A DNA stretch of 64,000 nt from Sulfitobacter noctilucicola. Its GTDB lineage: Bacteria; Pseudomonadota; Alphaproteobacteria; Rhodobacterales; Rhodobacteraceae. Location: positions 310,001-374,000 of the forward strand of contig NZ_JASD01000008.1 of NCBI RefSeq assembly GCF_000622385.1, written 5' to 3'. Numbering within the stretch: the stretch's first letter is position 1; each line of letters starts with the position of its first letter. The position numbers and the translations under genes are program-made. Below are positions 34,384 to 43,935 of this stretch, in pieces. The notes below the pieces were generated by a model. The model was not told where the DNA came from, did no database searches, and saw only the letters and a list, made by a program, of their open reading frames with translations.

Positions 34384-36809
34384 TCTGCGGCCTCCAGTGT
34401 GAGATCGGCAAGCGGTTGGTAAGTATCCGCTTTTGCCGCATGTTCGGCCCATGGATCATTCCGGTAGATGGACTGGGACAATTCGAACCGCGCGACGAGT
34501 GCGGCGCGGTTTGCCAGATCATCAACTACCTGTTCTTTGACCCAATCGAGGCCCACTTTCGCGACCCATTTATAGCCACGATCCAGATATTTGGCGTTCT
34601 CGCGATAGATCTGGATGTAGGCGGTGGTCACGGCGATCGCTTCGTCCTCAGTTGCAACTTTCGCCAGCAACTCAGTCTCGCGCACATCCATGCCAGCGGC
34701 CCCCGCAACAGAGACCTCATAACCTGAATCGACACAGATGATGCCCACGTCCTTACAGGTTGCCTCAGCACAGTTGCGCGGGCAGCCGGAGACACCCAGC
34801 TTGACCTTATGCGGTGTCCACGACCCCCAAAGCAGCTTTTCCAGCTTGATCCCGAGGCCAGTGCTGTCTTGCGTGCCAAAGCGACAATGGTCTGTACCCA
34901 CGCAGGTTTTTACCGTGCGCAGCCCTTTGGAATAGGCGTGGCCCGACACCATGCCTGCTTGGTTCAGATCGTACCACATGGACGGCAGGTCTTCTTTCTT
35001 GACGCCCAGCAGGTCGATGCGTTGACCGCCTGTCACCTTGACCGTGGGTACGTTGTATTTGTCCGCGGCGTCGGCAATCGCGCGCAGCTCGTCCGGCGTG
35101 GTGATACCCCCCCACATGCGCGGCACAACGCTATAGGTCCCGTCTTTCTGGATATTGGCGTGGTTGCGTTCATTCACGAAGCGCGATTGTGGGTCGTCCT
35201 GATACTCCAGCGGCCAGTCCGCGATCAGATAGTAGTTAATGGCGGGGCGGCAGACGTGGCACCCGTTCGGTGTGCTCCATGCCAGTTGTTGCCAAACGGC
35301 GTCCTGGGATTTGAGCGCTTGGCTCTTAATCAGGCGGCGGACGTCCTCGTGTGTTAGCTCGGTGCAACCACAGACCGAGGCCGCAGCGGGAATGACAAAA
35401 TCATCCCCCAAAGTGACAGCGAGGACTTGTTCCACCAGCCCCGTGCAGGTCCCGCAAGAGCCGCTTGCCTTGGTGCCTGCCTTGATGTCGGCAAGCGTGG
35501 TGGCACCGCCTTCGATTGCGGTAACGATCTGACCTTTGCAAATGCCGTTGCAGCCGCAGATTTCTGCGTCAGCCGGTAAGGCTGCAACGGCCTGCAACGG
35601 GTCCACGGCACCGCCTTGCATATTGGGGCCAAAGATCAGTGTCTCACGTATGTCCGAGATATCGGTTTTGTCGCGGATCAGGCCGAAGAACCAATTGCTG
35701 TCGGTGGTGTCGCCATAGAAGACGGCACCAACGACCACGTTGTTTTCCAGCACCAGCCGCTTGTAAACACCCCGTGCAGGGTCGCGGAAAACGATGTCTT
35801 CGCGGCCGTCCCCTTCTGCAAAATCACCCGCACTGAACAGATCACAGCCCGTGACTTTGAGCTTGGTCGACAACTCCTTTTGCACAAAAGCGGCTTGTTC
35901 ACCCATCAGCGTCTGCGCTGCAACTTTCGCCTGCTCATAGAGTGGAGCGACAAGGCCAAATATCGCACCTTGATGCTCCACACATTCACCAACGGCGAGG
36001 ATATCAGCGTCAGAGGTGACCATCTGGTCATCCACATGAATGCCCTTGCCGACGGCGAGGCCTGCCTCCGCCGCCAGTTTGATGTTCGGGCGGATGCCCA
36101 CGGCCATGACCAGCAGATCACAAGGCAGCTCGGTCCCGTCGTCCAGCAGCAGTGCGCGCACCTTGCCGTCCTGCCCGAGGATCTCCTTGGAATTGGCGGC
36201 GCATTTAACCGTTATGCCCTTGTCGATCAGCGCACGGCGCAGCAGATAGCCTGCCGCCTCGTCCAACTGCCGCTCCATCAGGTGGCCCATGATGTGGACC
36301 ACGGTAACGTCGACGCCGCGCGCGGCCATGCCCGCCGCAGCCTCAAGCCCCAGAAGGCCGCCGCCGATCACGACCACTTTGTGCCCCTCACCGAGGTCCA
36401 TCATCCGCTGGGTGTCTTCCAGATCACGATAGGCGATGACGCCTTCCAGATCGTGACCGGGCAGCGGGATCATGAAGGGATTCGAGCCTGTGCCGAACAC
36501 CAGCTTGTCATAATGAAGCACATCGCCGTTCTCCGCCGTCACGGTTTTGGCCGCCGTGTTGATATCCGCGACACGCTCGCCGAAACGGCAGGTGATGCCA
36601 TGCGCGCTGTACCAATCCGCGTCGTGGGTGACGATCTCCGCGTAGGTTTTCTCACCCGACAAAACGGGCGAAAGCATGATGCGGTTGTAGTTTCCGCGTG
36701 GCTCGGCATTGAAAAGCGTGATGTCGAAGCCCGCGTTTTGCTCGACCAGCGTTTCCAGCATCCGCCCCGTGGCCATACCGGCCCCGATAACGATAAGTTT
36801 CTGTCTCAT
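34380..36809 (-). CDS. nirB: NADH-dependent nitrite reductase large subunit NirB
   Basis: An 809-residue flavo-iron-sulfur-siroheme enzyme that converts nitrite to ammonium in the cytoplasm. The N-terminal FAD domain begins VIGAGMATGRMLE, and the NAD-binding loop is VVVIGGGLLGLEAAAGMAARG. Two BFD-like [2Fe-2S] domains follow (CGCNGICKGQ ... CGTCTG near 430-470; VCGCTELTHED ... CHVCRP near 490-530). The C-terminal siroheme/4Fe-4S half has the four Cys in CVGTDHC and GCPRNCAEATC. It starts 3 bp after the transporter ATPase gene. Siroheme is supplied by cysG in the same operon. Confidence 0.94.
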   Translation of the reverse strand: MRQKLIVIGAGMATGRMLETLVEQNAGFDITLFNAEPRGNYNRIMLSPVLSGEKTYAEIVTHDADWYSAHGITCRFGERVADINTAAKTVTAENGDVLHYDKLVFGTGSNPFMIPLPGHDLEGVIAYRDLEDTQRMMDLGEGHKVVVIGGGLLGLEAAAGMAARGVDVTVVHIMGHLMERQLDEAAGYLLRRALIDKGITVKCAANSKEILGQDGKVRALLLDDGTELPCDLLVMAVGIRPNIKLAAEAGLAVGKGIHVDDQMVTSDADILAVGECVEHQGAIFGLVAPLYEQAKVAAQTLMGEQAAFVQKELSTKLKVTGCDLFSAGDFAEGDGREDIVFRDPARGVYKRLVLENNVVVGAVFYGDTTDSNWFFGLIRDKTDISDIRETLIFGPNMQGGAVDPLQAVAALPADAEICGCNGICKGQIVTAIEGGATTLADIKAGTKASGSCGTCTGLVEQVLAVTLGDDFVIPAAASVCGCTELTHEDVRRLIKSQALKSQDAVWQQLAWSTPNGCHVCRPAINYYLIADWPLEYQDDPQSRFVNERNHANIQKDGTYSVVPRMWGGITTPDELRAIADAADKYNVPTVKVTGGQRIDLLGVKKEDLPSMWYDLNQAGMVSGHAYSKGLRTVKTCVGTDHCRFGTQDSTGLGIKLEKLLWGSWTPHKVKLGVSGCPRNCAEATCKDVGIICVDSGYEVSVAGAAGMDVRETELLAKVATEDEAIAVTTAYIQIYRENAKYLDRGYKWVAKVGLDWVKEQVVDDLANRAALVARFELSQSIYRNDPWAEHAAKADTYQPLADLTLEAAE

Positions 36810-36812
36810 GAT

Positions 36813-38522
36813 CTACTCCGCCGCGATGGGTGATTTGAGTTTGGGTTTACCACCAGAGGTCGGCGATTTAGGTTTCGCGCCGTGCTCGTATTCCTCAAGG
36901 AAATCAAGGACCTCTTGCCGGTAGGTGTAGTAGTCGGGATGCTCCAGCAGCGCCTTACGGGTGCGCGGCCGCGGCAGTTTCACATCCGTGATCTTGCCGA
37001 TGGTCGCCTGCGGCCCGTTGGTCATCATCACCACGCGGTCAGCCAGCAAGATCGCCTCGTCCACATCGTGGGTCACACAAATGGCGGTGACTTTGGTGCG
37101 TGACCAGACCTCCATCAGCACTTCCTGCAGCTCCCAGCGGGTGAGACTGTCGAGCATGCCGAAAGGTTCATCGAGCAGCAGCAGTTTGGGCGAGAGCGCA
37201 AAGGCCCTCGCGATGCCCACGCGCTGCTTCATGCCGTTCGACAGATCCGCCGCGCTCTTGTCCATGCTGTCGGCCAGACCAACCCGCTCAAGATAGTATT
37301 CCACCACATCCTGACGCTCGGCCCGTGAGGCGCGGGGATAGACTTTATCCACCCCAATCGAGACGTTCTCCTTGGCCGTGAGCCATGGAAAAAGGTTGGG
37401 CGACTGGAACACAACGGCGCGTTCGGGGTCGGCACCTTCGACGTGCCAACCGTCCAGACGGATTGCCCCGCTGGAGATCGGGTTGAGACCCGCAGCCATG
37501 GTCAGAACCGTGGACTTGCCGCAGCCCGAGTGCCCGATGAGCGAGATAAACTCGCCCTTGTTCACTTTGAGATCGAAATCCTCGACCACCGTGAGCGGGC
37601 CTTTGGGAGTTGGGTAAACCTTGTCGAGCTTCGAGAATGTAAGGTAGCGCTCGTCTAGCGGACTGGCTTGGGCGGCTTTCACGGCGGCAGGCACCGAATG
37701 GATGGGCGTGACGCTTGGCAGGGTGCGCGTTTCCTCGACCTTGGCCTCGATGCCCACATCCATCAGGTATTTCGTGATCTCGGCCCTCAGCTTCTTGAAG
37801 CCCTCGTCATTGTTCATTGCAGAGCGATCGCGCGGGCGCTGCAGCGTGATGGGAAAAGGATCGGCCAGCGTGCCATCGGGATTGAGCACGATCACGCGGT
37901 CGGCCATCAGAATTGCCTCATCCACGTCATTTGTGATCAGAAGGCAGGTCTTTTTGTCCTGCTCCCAAATCTCCAGAATTTCATCGGCCAGATTGGCACG
38001 GGTCAGCGCATCAAGCGCGGACAAAGGCTCGTCCAGCAGCAATAGCTCTGGGTCCATCGCGAGCGCACGTGCCACGGAAACCCGCTGTCGCATGCCACCC
38101 GAGAGTTCTGCGGGGCGGCGCGATGTGGCGTGCCCCAGCCCCACCATGTTGATATAGTGGTCTGCTTTCGCGGATTTCTCGGCCTTGGAGAGTTTGGGAA
38201 AGACAGCCTCGACCGCTAGCAAAATATTGCCCTTCACCGTTAGCCACGGCATCAGCGAATAGGACTGGAACACGAGGCCGCGCTCTGGACCAGGGCCTTT
38301 GATGGGCTGGCCCTTGAAGGTGACCGATCCTGTGTCGGGCGCATCCAGCCCCGCCACCATATTAATCAGCGTCGTCTTGCCCGTGCCCGAGAAGCCGAGA
38401 ATGGCTATAAACTCGCCTTCCTCCACATCCATCGAGATATTGCGCAAAATCTCGGAACGGTCCGTGCCATGGCCATAGCCGCGGCAGAGGTTATCGAAGG
38501 ATAGAATTGCCATATCGCTCAC
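36813..38522 (-). CDS. nrtC: Nitrate ABC transporter ATPase, two fused nucleotide-binding domains
   Basis: A 569-residue protein made of two complete ATPase domains in tandem. Domain 1 has Walker A GFSGTGKTT (43-51), signature LSGGMRQRV and Walker B LLLDEPLSALD. Domain 2 (about 285-540) has Walker A GHSGCGKST, signature LSNGMKQRV and Walker B LLLDEPFGMLD. In cyanobacteria these would be NrtC (fused to a binding domain) and NrtD as separate proteins; here no binding domain is fused. The start is a GTG at 38522 overlapping the permease stop as GTGA, with an ATG nine bases in at 38513 as alternative. Substrate inferred from NrtA/NrtB and nas neighbours. Confidence 0.88.
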   Translation of the reverse strand: MSDMAILSFDNLCRGYGHGTDRSEILRNISMDVEEGEFIAILGFSGTGKTTLINMVAGLDAPDTGSVTFKGQPIKGPGPERGLVFQSYSLMPWLTVKGNILLAVEAVFPKLSKAEKSAKADHYINMVGLGHATSRRPAELSGGMRQRVSVARALAMDPELLLLDEPLSALDALTRANLADEILEIWEQDKKTCLLITNDVDEAILMADRVIVLNPDGTLADPFPITLQRPRDRSAMNNDEGFKKLRAEITKYLMDVGIEAKVEETRTLPSVTPIHSVPAAVKAAQASPLDERYLTFSKLDKVYPTPKGPLTVVEDFDLKVNKGEFISLIGHSGCGKSTVLTMAAGLNPISSGAIRLDGWHVEGADPERAVVFQSPNLFPWLTAKENVSIGVDKVYPRASRAERQDVVEYYLERVGLADSMDKSAADLSNGMKQRVGIARAFALSPKLLLLDEPFGMLDSLTRWELQEVLMEVWSRTKVTAICVTHDVDEAILLADRVVMMTNGPQATIGKITDVKLPRPRTRKALLEHPDYYTYRQEVLDFLEEYEHGAKPKSPTSGGKPKLKSPIAAE

Positions 38523-39601
38523 CGGTTATTCGAGAATGTGAACAGGGATTGCAGCGCGTACATCACACGGTCCAACAAAAATCCGATGATGCCGATGGTC
38601 AGCACCGCGACGATGATCTTGGCCAGTGATTGAGACGAACCATTCTGGAATTCATCCCAGACGAATTTTCCCAAACCGGGGTTCTGCGCCAGCATTTCTG
38701 CAGCAATCAACACCATCCAGCCCACACCGAGGCTCAGGCGGAGGCCGGTGAAGATCAGCGGAAGCGCGGAGGGCAGCACCAGCTTGGTGATCTTGGTATA
38801 TGTGTTCATTTTCAGCACGCGAGAAACGCTGACGAGGTCCTTGTCGATGCTGGCCACACCAAGGGCGGTGTTGATCAGGGTGGGCCACAGCGAACAAAGC
38901 GTCACCGTGATGGCCGACACGAGGAAGGATTTCGCGAACAGTCCATCGTTTGTGACGTAGACGGCCGAGACGACCATGGTGACGATGGGCAACCATGCAA
39001 GCGGCGAGACGGGTTTGAAGATCTGGATAAGCGGGTTCAGCGCTGCGTTGGCCGTGGGTGACAGCCCCGCCGCGATGCCCAGCGGGATCGCTACGGCGGA
39101 GGCGATGAGAAAGCCAAAGAAAACTGTGCCGATGGAGGTCCATATCTGATCGTAGTACGAGGGTGGTCCCGTATATCCGATCTGCTTGACCTCATCCGCG
39201 CGGCCCGCGTCGATCAGGCGCTGGTTCCGCGCATCCACACGCTCCACGAACTTGGCTTCTTTTGCGGCCTTGCGCACGGCGTCTTCGTGCAGATTGACGG
39301 CTTCGGTCCAAACGGCGGCGGGACCGGGGATGGCCCCGAGCGATGTGACAACGCGGGGGGCCAGCATGGCCCATAGCGTCAGAAAAATCATGATCGCCAG
39401 CAGCGGCACGACCAGCAACCGCCAGATTTCCTTGACCTGCCCCTTGGGGTTGTCACCGGCAGCAGCGCGCAGCAAAGGCGTGATCCATGTCAGGCCAATG
39501 ACGCTGAACCATTTGTCAGCGGTGTTGATGCGCGAGAAAAGCCGCGCCTTGCGGGCGGCCTTGGCGGCCTCGGTTTCGAAACTGGGGTCAACGGTTGTCA
39601 T
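38519..39601 (-). CDS. nrtB: Nitrate ABC transporter permease
   Basis: About 360 residues from the ATG at 39601; codons further upstream do not look like a NrtB start. After a 70-residue cytoplasmic N-terminus (AAKAARKARLFSRI) and a first helix (LLVVPLLAIMIFLTLWAM) come a periplasmic stretch and the permease core with helices and an EAA-type loop (VLKMNTYTKITKLVLPSALPLIFTGLRLSLG). The long charged N-terminal region is common in alphaproteobacterial NrtB. The gap to nrtA is 77 bp and contains a stable stem-loop. Confidence 0.88.
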   Translation of the reverse strand: MTTVDPSFETEAAKAARKARLFSRINTADKWFSVIGLTWITPLLRAAAGDNPKGQVKEIWRLLVVPLLAIMIFLTLWAMLAPRVVTSLGAIPGPAAVWTEAVNLHEDAVRKAAKEAKFVERVDARNQRLIDAGRADEVKQIGYTGPPSYYDQIWTSIGTVFFGFLIASAVAIPLGIAAGLSPTANAALNPLIQIFKPVSPLAWLPIVTMVVSAVYVTNDGLFAKSFLVSAITVTLCSLWPTLINTALGVASIDKDLVSVSRVLKMNTYTKITKLVLPSALPLIFTGLRLSLGVGWMVLIAAEMLAQNPGLGKFVWDEFQNGSSQSLAKIIVAVLTIGIIGFLLDRVMYALQSLFTFSNNR

Positions 39602-39642
39602 CGGGTGTGCTCCGGCTGGCGTGTGCGAATGGGAGGGGGCTG

Positions 39643-39671
39643 GGCCGCACAAAGCTCTCCTTTGCGCGGCC
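39643..39671 (-). terminator. Stem-loop between nrtA and nrtB
   Basis: Arms GGCCGCACAAAG and CTTTGCGCGGCC (39643-39654 and 39660-39671) pair at 11 of 12 positions around a 5-base loop. No T-run follows on the minus strand, so it is more likely an mRNA-stability or processing element than a true terminator. Confidence 0.6.
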
Positions 39672-39678
39672 TGCTGGT

Positions 39679-41040
39679 TCAGTTGACGACTTCGTCGCCC
39701 TTGACCGTCTCACCTGATTTCAGGCCGATGGTCAGGCTGTCGATGTAGGCATTGGGCGCAGTACCATCATAGACCACACCGTCGATGATATCGCCTTCGG
39801 GCGTCGCGGGGCGGTAGCCGTTGGTGTCCCAGGGGAAGTCCGCCTCGTTCGCCAGACCCTCATCCACAAGGCTGCGGGCCGCAGTCAGATAGATGTCGGG
39901 GCGGTACACGGATTTGGCAACCTCGTCATACCAGGCATCGCTCTGCGTCTCGGCGATCTGGCCCCAGCGGCGCATCTGCGTCAGATACCAGACGGCATCG
40001 GAGTAGTAGGGATAGGTCGCGTTGTAGCGAAAGAAGACGTTGAAATCAGGGATGTCGCGCACATCGCCTTTTTCATACTCGAAGGTGCCGGTCATTGAGG
40101 CCGCGATGACATCCGCATCGGCACCCACGTACTCAGGCTGGCTGAGCAATTCGACAGCTTCCATGCGGTTGCCATTGTCATTCTCGTCCAGCCACATGCC
40201 TGCACGGATCAAGGCGCGCACGATAGCCTTAGTGGTGTTGGGATTGGCCTCTGCGAACTCTTCGGTGATGCCAAAGACCTTTTCGGGGTTGTTCTTCCAT
40301 ATCTCGTAGTCGGTGATCACGGGCACGCCAATGCCCTTGGCCACAGCCTGCTGGTTCCATGGCTCGCCCACGCAGTAACCGTTGATCGTGCCGGCCTCCA
40401 GCGTCGCAGGCATCTGCGGCGGAGGGGTCACGGAGAGGAAGACATCCGCGCCAATCTGGCCGGTCACATTCTCGGGGCTGTAGAAACCGGGGTGCAGACC
40501 GCCAGAAGCCAGCCAATAACGCAGCTCGTAGTTGTGGGTGGACACGGGAAACACCATGCCCATGTTGAACGGCTCCCCGCGGGAGGCGAACTCCTCAACC
40601 ACCGGTTTCAGCGCCTCGGCACTGATCGGGTGCTGCGGGCGGCCATCATCCATGCTGGAAATATGCGGGCGCATCATGTCCCAGACTTCATTGGATACCG
40701 TGATACCATTGCCGTTCAGATCCATGGAGAAGGGCGTGATGATATTGGCCTGCGTGCCGTAGCCAATGGTGGCGGCGATGGGTTGGCCCGCCAGCATGTG
40801 TGCGCCTTCGAGTGTGCCGTCGATCACACCGTCGAGCAGCACTTTCCAATTCGCCTGCGCTTCGAGAGTTACAAACAGACCTTCATCGTCAAAATAACCT
40901 TGCTCATAGGCGACCGCCAATGGCGCCATATCGGTCAATTTAATAAAGCCGAATGTCAGCTCGTCGACTTCAAGATCTTGCGCCCAGGCCGGGCTGCACA
41001 GGGCCGTCGTGGCCGCAAGGGAAAGGAGAAGTTTTTGCAT
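39679..41040 (-). CDS. nrtA: Nitrate ABC transporter substrate-binding protein
   Basis: 453 residues from the ATG at 41040, preceded by CTAAGGAA. A signal peptide covers about residues 1-20 ([20 protein letters not shown]). The mature protein has the NrtA/CmpA layout: [20 protein letters not shown], then [14 protein letters not shown], then [12 protein letters not shown], a segment near the anion site. No lipobox is seen, so it should be soluble in the periplasm. It is the first structural gene after the regulatory leader, and shares its fold with the upstream NasS sensor. Confidence 0.91.
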   Translation of the reverse strand: MQKLLLSLAATTALCSPAWAQDLEVDELTFGFIKLTDMAPLAVAYEQGYFDDEGLFVTLEAQANWKVLLDGVIDGTLEGAHMLAGQPIAATIGYGTQANIITPFSMDLNGNGITVSNEVWDMMRPHISSMDDGRPQHPISAEALKPVVEEFASRGEPFNMGMVFPVSTHNYELRYWLASGGLHPGFYSPENVTGQIGADVFLSVTPPPQMPATLEAGTINGYCVGEPWNQQAVAKGIGVPVITDYEIWKNNPEKVFGITEEFAEANPNTTKAIVRALIRAGMWLDENDNGNRMEAVELLSQPEYVGADADVIAASMTGTFEYEKGDVRDIPDFNVFFRYNATYPYYSDAVWYLTQMRRWGQIAETQSDAWYDEVAKSVYRPDIYLTAARSLVDEGLANEADFPWDTNGYRPATPEGDIIDGVVYDGTAPNAYIDSLTIGLKSGETVKGDEVVN

Positions 41041-41299
41041 CGTTAATTCCTTAGGAAGAGCGTCCAGCCAAGAGCCAGACAACGAAAAAAGCCGCTTCGA
41101 TCCTGTGCAGGGAGGATGCACAAGGTCGAGCGGCATTGCTCACGGAGCCCAATCTTTGGGGGTATTCCACGACAGACATCGTTGCCCGTCTGAGATCAGA
41201 AAGGTTTGATTCGGGAGATAATGCAACCCTACAGAAGATAACCATTGGATATTTTCTGCATTGCAGCAAATGCTGTGGGGCAAGTTGCCGCTTTTTTGA
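41041..41299 (-). promoter_or_regulatory. NasT/ANTAR-type leader RNA with hairpins
   Basis: This 259-nt gap between nasS and nrtA is where NasS/NasT systems act. Read on the minus strand it shows in order: stem CAGAC/GTCTG (41173-41192) with a purine-rich loop, stem CCCAA/TTGGG (41148-41160), and then the large terminator hairpin at 41091-41134. Two small hairpins before a terminator is the arrangement recognised by ANTAR proteins, which prevent termination. Loop sequences were not checked against the ANTAR consensus by folding. Confidence 0.65.
41085..41134 (-). terminator. Leader terminator before nrtA
   Basis: On the minus strand GCCGCT ... TGTGCA / TGCACA ... AGCGGC forms a long interrupted stem (41091-41134) followed by six T residues (41085-41090). 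It lies 45 nt before the nrtA start and should stop transcription unless NasT binds the leader. Confidence 0.85.
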
Positions 41300-42472
41300 T
41301 CACTCAGGCGTACTTGGGTCAAAAACGCGACCATCAAAGAACCTGTCCGCTGTTAAAGTGATTTGACCAAATGCTGACGCAACGGCTGTGGGGTGGGACA
41401 AGGCCCCCTCAACCCGGCTGGATGCGCCCGGTACATCCATGCCTGATCCATCAAGTGCTGCACGGTAAATGTCTGGGCGGAACACTTTGCTGGCCGCCTT
41501 CATGGACTGTACGCGGTCAAGTCCGGTACGCCGCGCCAGTTGAAGCCCAATCCATTCTGCCTGTGAGCGCCACGGAAAGGTTGCGGCACCACGGTGAAAG
41601 GCTAAGAAATCGGGTATATTACGCCGCTCGCCACGGGGTGAGATTACCAAATGCCCTGTCAGGGCCCGCTCCAATATATCCCAAGACAGATTCAAATAAT
41701 CAGGTCGTGACAACATTTCAGCTGTGAGTGTAGGCGATGTCGGTTTGGCCAGCCACGCAGCGGCCTTGACCAAGCTGCGAATGAGCTTGCCGCATAGAAC
41801 AGGGTTTTCTTCGGCCCACCCAGTGCGCATCGCGAGGACTTTTTCTGGAAAGCTTTGCCAGATGGCGCTGCACGGGAGCAGCAAATGTCCGACCTCCTGC
41901 TCTACCACGAGAGAGCCCCAAGGCTCGCCCACACAAAAGGCGTCAATCTCGTCTGCGGCCAGAGCATCCGCCATCGAGGAAGGGGGAACAGTTCGAATAT
42001 CAACGTTTTGTGGAGCTGGAAGACCCAATGCTGAAAGCCAGTAGATCAGCAACTCTGCATGCATTGAAAACGGGAACGGTACACCGATGCGCAAGGGCAC
42101 TGGTGTCGCTGCTATAAGAGCGGTGCCAGCTGCGGAGGCATCCTCAAAACCAAAATCATGGCCACCCGCCTGCAATTTTTCTGCGATTGCGTTGGATACA
42201 CCGATCACAGTGCCGTTCATTGAAAGGACCGAGACAGCACAAAAAGGTGCCGTTCCAGCACCGAGATCCAGCGCTGACGCGATTGGTAAAGGGGCCAGCA
42301 TATGCGCCGCGTCCACCGCGCCAAAGTTGAGCATATCGCGTACGGACGACCATGAAGGGGCTGCTTTCAAGATCAGATCCAGACCTTCCTCACGGGCAAA
42401 TCCCATTTCTTGCGCAATGATCAGCGGGGCTGCGTCCAGCAGTGGAACATATCCAATCGAGATCGACGTCAT
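41300..42472 (-). CDS. nasS: Nitrate sensor NasS (NrtA-like, cytoplasmic)
   Basis: A 390-residue protein resembling NrtA through its whole length (ISIGYVPLLDAAPLIIAQEMG; FCVGEPWGSLVVEQE) but lacking a signal peptide: it begins directly in the first strand. That, with its overlap (ATGA) with nasT, identifies it as NasS. In Azotobacter and Paracoccus NasS binds NasT when nitrate is absent and releases it when nitrate or nitrite binds. The control target is the leader immediately downstream. Confidence 0.9.
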   Translation of the reverse strand: MTSISIGYVPLLDAAPLIIAQEMGFAREEGLDLILKAAPSWSSVRDMLNFGAVDAAHMLAPLPIASALDLGAGTAPFCAVSVLSMNGTVIGVSNAIAEKLQAGGHDFGFEDASAAGTALIAATPVPLRIGVPFPFSMHAELLIYWLSALGLPAPQNVDIRTVPPSSMADALAADEIDAFCVGEPWGSLVVEQEVGHLLLPCSAIWQSFPEKVLAMRTGWAEENPVLCGKLIRSLVKAAAWLAKPTSPTLTAEMLSRPDYLNLSWDILERALTGHLVISPRGERRNIPDFLAFHRGAATFPWRSQAEWIGLQLARRTGLDRVQSMKAASKVFRPDIYRAALDGSGMDVPGASSRVEGALSHPTAVASAFGQITLTADRFFDGRVFDPSTPE

Positions 42473-43053
42473 GACAAAAGCCCTGCTGCTGTCACTAACC
42501 CCTGAGCCACATCCGCGACCTTGCGGCCCTGATCCATCGCCGTGCGTCGTAGCAGGGCATAGGCCTCTTCCTCGTCCACACCGCGTGCTTTCATCAAAAT
42601 GCCTTTGGCACGGTCGATCACCTTGCGCTCCTCCAAGGCGCGCTTGGATTGCTCCAGCTCCTTGCGAAGCCGCCCGAACATATTAAACCGTGTGATCGCC
42701 GCATCGAGGATCGGTCGCAAACGCTTGGCGCTCAGCCCGTCCACAACATAGGCGGACACGCCCGCCTCGATGGCCGAGCGTGCCAGCCCCGCGTCATCAT
42801 GATCGACGAACATCGCCACAGGCCGCGTCATCGGATCAGCGGCCAGCGTCAATTCTTCCAACGTATCGCGCGAGGGATCACTGACATCAATCAGCACAAC
42901 GTCGGGATTGATCGCCTTGATACGCGCCGCCAATGTGCCGCGCTGTGTCAGCACCTCAATCGTTCCAAGACCCGCAGAAGCGAGCGCATCGACAATCTGC
43001 TCGGCCCTTTCGGTGTCCTGTTCAACAATAACAATTGAAAGAGCGTTTTCCAT
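42469..43053 (-). CDS. nasT: ANTAR antiterminator NasT
   Basis: A 194-residue response-regulator-like protein. The receiver-type N-domain (residues 5-125) has D in VVLIDVSDPSRD, and the C-terminal ANTAR RNA-binding domain shows EERKVIDRAKGILMKARGVDEEEAY in two parts with the conserved Ala, Gly and Met. It binds paired hairpins in the leader to block termination in front of nrtA. It is the first gene of the operon; the promoter should lie in 43054-43300. No sigma-54 or NtrC site was recognised there. Confidence 0.92.
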   Translation of the reverse strand: MENALSIVIVEQDTERAEQIVDALASAGLGTIEVLTQRGTLAARIKAINPDVVLIDVSDPSRDTLEELTLAADPMTRPVAMFVDHDDAGLARSAIEAGVSAYVVDGLSAKRLRPILDAAITRFNMFGRLRKELEQSKRALEERKVIDRAKGILMKARGVDEEEAYALLRRTAMDQGRKVADVAQGLVTAAGLLS

Positions 43054-43307
43054 TCATCTCGGGTTCCATTGTGTCCGAAGAAAAGCAAGAAGAAGCGGCG
43101 CTCTTACCTCTCAAAGAATGCGGATGCACAATTTAGTGGCGAAACTGACAGGGATAAGCTCGGTAGTTGTGTATCAATACTGCCAATTCCACCCCGGCGC
43201 TATGCGCTGAAATCTCGCGAATACTATCCGGTCCATGGACCTGTCGCGGTTTGATGCCGCTCCTTTGATAGCATTTACTGCAGCAAAGTAGACGAACTAT
43301 GGGACTG
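43054..43307. promoter_or_regulatory. Region upstream of nasT
   Basis: No gene is seen in these 254 bases. They should contain the promoter for nasT-nasS and possibly the left end of the IS3-family relic. No clear nitrogen-control site was identified by eye. Confidence 0.4.
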
Positions 43308-43935
43308 ATGAGGACGGACGAATTTCGTCGAGATGCGGTGCGGATCGCGCTGACAAGCGGGTTGAAGCGCAAGCAGGTGGCTGACGATCCATTGCCCGGC
43401 AGGGTATTGCGCAGCAATGTCCCGATAGGGAGGGTGTCGGGATGGCGACGCTGAACAAATGGATCACGGCGCATAAGACACGGATGTGGTGACGAAAGAG
43501 GATTTGAGGCTCGCCCAAGAAAATGACCGGCTTCGGCTTGAGATCCGGCTCCTCAAGGATGAGAGGGAGATCTTAAAAAAGGCCACCCAGTTCTTTGCGG
43601 GCCTAAAGCAATGAGACTTAGGTTTGTCCACTGCCCGGCAGTGCCTTTTTGCAGGCACGAGAGGGGAAGAACACAGGGGCCATTTCCCTGCCAATCGGCT
43701 GTGTGATGTCGTTGGCGTCAGCACACGCGGGTTACGCGCATTTTGCAGCCGACCAGCCAGTCGCGGACAGCGATCTGATCTGGTCACGTTGGCCCACATC
43801 AAGAAACAGTCGCTGCTTAGTTTGGGCAGTTATGGCCGTCCACGCATGACCGAAGAGTCAAAGGAGATCGGTCTGAACGTGGACCACCGTCGTGTTGGCA
43901 GGTTGATGCGCCAGAACGGCATTCTGTTGAAACGT
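43308..43935 (+). pseudogene. IS3-family transposase remnant (OrfA and start of OrfB)
   Basis: OrfA begins MRTDEFRRDAVRIALTSG with its helix-turn-helix. It is then broken by about 40 extra bases near 43385-43430 before TLNKWITAHKTRMW resumes in another frame, and again before EDLRLAQENDRLRLE and EILKKATQFF. OrfB starts about 43624 and keeps FPANRLCDVVGVSTRG and GSYGRPRMTEESKEIG, but ends at about 43935, well before its DDE catalytic core. The element is thus multiply broken and right-truncated. Its truncated end abuts the integrase stub. Confidence 0.85.

Noticed and set aside
35616..36833. Long 405-codon open frame on the plus strand opposite nirB
   Set aside because: It lies wholly antisense to nirB, which has full domain support. 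The translated protein shows no recognisable family and reflects high-GC third-position effects.
43054..43300. Sigma-54 or NtrC site upstream of nasT
   Set aside because: I looked for the GG-N10-GC and TGCACC...GGTGCA patterns and saw none that fit spacing.
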